DNA from: Candidatus Thorarchaeota archaeon
GTDB lineage: Archaea; Asgardarchaeota; Thorarchaeia; Thorarchaeales; Thorarchaeaceae
DNA length: 64,000 nucleotides
Reading direction: 5' to 3'
NCBI GenBank assembly: GCA_029855935.1
Contig: JAGSHN010000020.1
Coordinates: forward strand, 1 to 64,000
Below the pieces are notes generated by a model. It saw only the letters and a program-made list of their open reading frames with translations. It did not search any database and was not told where the DNA came from. Within the stretch, counting starts at the first letter, position 1. Each line of letters starts with the position of its first letter. Positions 61,540 through 64,000 of the stretch are shown piece after piece. A program made the translations under genes and the position numbers.

Positions 61540-62316
61540 TCACTCCTGTCCCTCACCAGTGACACGCCTCACGAACCTCAGGAGGAGTTCGTAGGCCTGT
61601 TCACGGGCCGGGTGGCACGTGAGCACATGCGGGGCGCCCTCGATGAAGTGGAGTTCCTTGACCTCGGAGGATATCTTCTTGAACGCAATCTCCGCTCCAC
61701 GCGGGTCGACTGTCGTGTCTGCAGCTGCCTGAAGAATCAGTGTTGGAACCCGCACCTTGGAGAGCTCTCGTCGGATGCGCTTGGCATATCGGATCAGACG
61801 CTCGATAGCGATCAGCGGTTCTCGGTCGTATCTCGGTCGAGGCAGGTCGTACAGCTCGGCAATGTAGGAGAGGTCAATCCGACGGTACTTCTTGACCCGC
61901 CGGATGAAGGGGACGAGCTTGCCCAATATTCCTCCGAACTTGATGGCAGGAGATATTGCCACGACTCCTGAGAGGTCCTCCCCTCGTCGAATGGCGAGAT
62001 CGAACGCCAGCAGGGAGCCCATTGACACACCTGCGACAAAGACGTGCTCTGCGCCCCAACCCAGTACGTGGTCCAGACCTGCGGAGACACTGCCATACCA
62101 CGCCGCCTCATCGTTGACCGCAAGGTCCTCAGGTGTTGTACCGTGCCCGGCAATCCTGACAGCAAAAGAGGAGATGCCGTTCTCGCGCAGAAAGTCACCA
62201 AGACTCTTCATCTCAAGAGGCGTTCCGGAAAAACCGTGTATGAGAAGAAAGGATACCTTTGAGTCTTCGACCCTGTTCTCCGTGTCCTCAACTCCTAGGG
62301 ACCCCTTCAAGGTCAT
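61540..62316 (-). CDS. Alpha/beta hydrolase (carboxylesterase-like)
   Basis: A 258-residue serine hydrolase. L-L-I-H-G-F-S-G-T-P near 26 is the oxyanion loop, G-V-S-M-G-S near 96 holds the nucleophile Ser, A-A-D-T-T-V-D-P near 200 the acid and G-A-P-H-V-L-T-C-H near 230 the His. This matches monoglyceride-lipase/carboxylesterase-type enzymes (EstA/Est30-like). It should be cytosolic. The ATG at 62316 gives the shortest plausible leader; GTG at 62319 and TTG at 62310 (with GAGGTG spaced before it) also fit. It converges with the glycerophosphodiesterase gene. Confidence 0.85.
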   Translation of the reverse strand: MTLKGSLGVEDTENRVEDSKVSFLLIHGFSGTPLEMKSLGDFLRENGISSFAVRIAGHGTTPEDLAVNDEAAWYGSVSAGLDHVLGWGAEHVFVAGVSMGSLLAFDLAIRRGEDLSGVVAISPAIKFGGILGKLVPFIRRVKKYRRIDLSYIAELYDLPRPRYDREPLIAIERLIRYAKRIRRELSKVRVPTLILQAAADTTVDPRGAEIAFKKISSEVKELHFIEGAPHVLTCHPAREQAYELLLRFVRRVTGEGQE

Positions 62317-62388
62317 CACCTCTTGCGTTTGGATGAGGGTGGAGAGAGGAGCAGTGCATCAGGCGATGCACCACTCAATACTCTCTCA

Positions 62389-64000
62389 CTACTCTCTCTC
62401 CATATCAGAGAACCGAAAGCCTCCCGTGAGGAAACCCAGCCTGATTCCCGCCGAAAGCCAAGATATCAGGTTCAGAATCTCAAGTCCCACAACGAGCGCC
62501 ACGAGGACTGTGATGACGCCGGCAATCTGCAGCGGGCTCGGGAAACCGGCGAACACGTAGAACGTGTACAGCGCTGTGATGGCACCGAGAACGAGACCGG
62601 CGGCTGCCACAACACGTATCAGATTACCCTCCAGCGTGTGACCCTGCTTCAGGATCCTGCTACCAAGATCCAGGTTGAGGGACAAGACGAGGACAAAGCT
62701 GATTGTGTAGAGCATAAAGATGATGGCTGCTGCTGTCATCGCCTGCTTGGTGATGCTCTTTGCACCCTCGAACATCACGACCATCAGTGCGAAGAAGAGG
62801 GATGCAGTTCCAAGCATCTGGGCACTGACGGTGGGAGAACCTCTCGAGTAGCCCACCACGCTCACGTTCCGGATGAGGAGGGAGAGGATGACCACTGCCA
62901 TCACTGTTGGCGCCTGGACAGCCATCGATACACCCGGTATCACCGATACGTTGAACCAGATGTTGGCAGGCCAGATTGCCGGAGGACCGACGCCGAAGAG
63001 GCCCAGCATGAAGGCTATGAACGCCAGCGACCCTGCAGCTGTCGCGATGACTGTCAAGAACGTCTGAGAGAAGACACAATTACCTCTGAGAATGGACTCA
63101 ATCATCAGGGCAGCCTGGGTGATCACTACCAACAGCCACGGGATGATGACAAACTGGGCCAGTGAATAGGGTGTCACGAGAATGAAGACGCTGGCCACAA
63201 CAAGTGGCAGGCCCACTATGATATCGTTCTTCCCGGCATAGAGGGCGCCGGCAAGGAACATCATGGCACCAGGTGACACGGCGATGAAGAAGGCGAGCAG
63301 CGGGGCCACCGATCCCATCAGCGTGCCAGCAAGTGATGTGCCAAAGACACCCACCATCGCGAGGAACACCATAAACCACTTCGCGCTCCCGCGGATGACC
63401 TCCTCCTGCAAGTGAGAGCTGTGACCCTCCATTGCGCCGAGACGTGGTGCCAACATCGCCCAGACTATCAACAGCAGGAGAAAGCCCTGCACGAGCCACG
63501 GAGGCGTGTAGAATGTGACGAATGAGGCATCAATCTCTTTGATGACGGGGTCAACAAACGGATCCTGGTAGAAGTGCGACCACGAGTACCAGATCTCTGT
63601 ATTGCCGACGTGCTGGACTGCCCCGTCGATGACTGCAAGACCGCCGACAACGGAGGCAATGAAGCCCGTTATGCCATAGCCCATCTTCGCGACCCTTGTG
63701 CTTCTGGCAAACTCTCGGATGTGGGATGCAGGGAGGGTCCAGAAGATGGCTACGCAGAATTGACCGATGATGAGAAGAACATATGCCGCAGCCATCAACG
63801 GCATGTACAGTGAGGATATCGCGTGGGCAACACCAACTAGGGGCCAGAACAGGGCGCTACCAAGACCAGCTATCAGCCCCGCATACGTCTTGCTCGCATC
63901 AATGTACAGCACCGACAGCAGCTGCCAAAATATCACGACAAGCGCTCCAATCACTGCCACGTTTGTGACGTAGGCGGAGACCTGGACCGACCGCTCGATG
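62389..64000 (-). CDS. Polytopic membrane protein (5' end outside window)
   Basis: The frame is open to the right edge, so the true start lies outside. The visible part of at least 536 residues has about 13 hydrophobic segments with short loops and one longer hydrophilic loop near the first third (W-Y-S-W-S-H-F-Y-Q-D-P-F-V-D-P). Conserved-looking Gly/Pro patterns occur in the helices, but no known transporter motif could be read. It might be a transporter, an oxidoreductase membrane subunit or an O-antigen-type flippase-like protein; I cannot choose. Confidence 0.7.
   Translation of the reverse strand, partial: IERSVQVSAYVTNVAVIGALVVIFWQLLSVLYIDASKTYAGLIAGLGSALFWPLVGVAHAISSLYMPLMAAAYVLLIIGQFCVAIFWTLPASHIREFARSTRVAKMGYGITGFIASVVGGLAVIDGAVQHVGNTEIWYSWSHFYQDPFVDPVIKEIDASFVTFYTPPWLVQGFLLLLIVWAMLAPRLGAMEGHSSHLQEEVIRGSAKWFMVFLAMVGVFGTSLAGTLMGSVAPLLAFFIAVSPGAMMFLAGALYAGKNDIIVGLPLVVASVFILVTPYSLAQFVIIPWLLVVITQAALMIESILRGNCVFSQTFLTVIATAAGSLAFIAFMLGLFGVGPPAIWPANIWFNVSVIPGVSMAVQAPTVMAVVILSLLIRNVSVVGYSRGSPTVSAQMLGTASLFFALMVVMFEGAKSITKQAMTAAAIIFMLYTISFVLVLSLNLDLGSRILKQGHTLEGNLIRVVAAAGLVLGAITALYTFYVFAGFPSPLQIAGVITVLVALVVGLEILNLISWLSAGIRLGFLTGGFRFSDMERE

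Noticed and set aside
62323-63165. 280-residue plus-strand frame rich in His, Asp and Glu
   Set aside because: It is antisense to the hydrophobic helices of the membrane protein; the composition is what complementing Leu/Val/Ile codons gives.
1-64000. CRISPR arrays, insertion sequences, integrases, rRNA genes
   Set aside because: I looked for regularly spaced short repeats, transposase or recombinase motifs and rRNA-like conserved segments and saw none that I could support.

Overview
This window looks like a piece of an archaeal chromosome, most likely from an Asgard archaeon (Thorarchaeia-like is my best guess). No rRNA or other marker gene is present, so this rests on gene content. The evidence is a Ras-like GTPase with a long N-terminal extension, a NurA/HerA pair, a geranylgeranyl-reductase-family flavoenzyme, an archaeal-type glycogen debranching enzyme, a PadR/HAAS pair, several cysteine-rich zinc proteins, and large secreted proteins with Thr-rich stalks and C-terminal membrane anchors. 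Start codons are often GTG or TTG, with good Shine-Dalgarno or TATA elements nearby.

Layout. 1-9 kb: a TPR protein cut by the left edge, a membrane-anchored EEP-fold phosphoesterase, a probable DUF6615-type nuclease, two small cytosolic genes including a zinc protein, a YjbQ-family protein, two membrane proteins, and a histidine-phosphatase-fold pseudoenzyme with a broken partial copy beside it. 9-21 kb: a giant surface protein, a GDE/MBL-hydrolase operon, an MFS transporter, a membrane protein, and a calcium-repeat surface protein; both surface genes end in hairpin plus T-tract terminators. 21-25 kb: overlapping NurA-like and HerA-like genes. 25-36 kb: the most unusual region. It holds two tandem family-5 solute-binding proteins whose two halves are in circularly permuted order, then two tandem STAND-type P-loop NTPases with Trp-containing C-terminal repeats. 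A decayed solute-binding-protein 5' end in front of the second STAND gene shows that the divergent pair was duplicated as a unit. 36-46 kb: PadR/HAAS with nested palindromic operators, a radical SAM protein, a lipoamide-dehydrogenase-like flavoprotein sharing one TATA element with a GTP cyclohydrolase II gene, a third permuted solute-binding protein, an Ig-like surface protein, and an FrhB-like/THEP1 operon. 47-56 kb: membrane proteins, a small zinc-finger gene, the Ras-like GTPase, and divergently from it a NACHT-HEAT NTPase whose N-terminus is a glycine-zipper hydrophobic segment. 55-64 kb: APRT-like, acyl-CoA synthetase, geranylgeranyl-reductase-like, unknown, zinc-motif membrane protein, glycerophosphodiesterase, alpha/beta hydrolase, and a polytopic membrane protein cut by the right edge.

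How genes may work together. Lipid metabolism is represented at the right end (acyl-CoA ligase, isoprenoid reductase, glycerophosphodiesterase, esterase). The centre and 50-55 kb regions combine extracellular binding proteins with cytosolic STAND/NACHT switches, a GTPase and a HerA-NurA machine, which would fit an accessory sensing or defence repertoire. The novelty candidates are the permuted solute-binding proteins, the duplicated SBP/STAND module, and the GTPase/NACHT pair. All functional assignments are from reading the sequence only.
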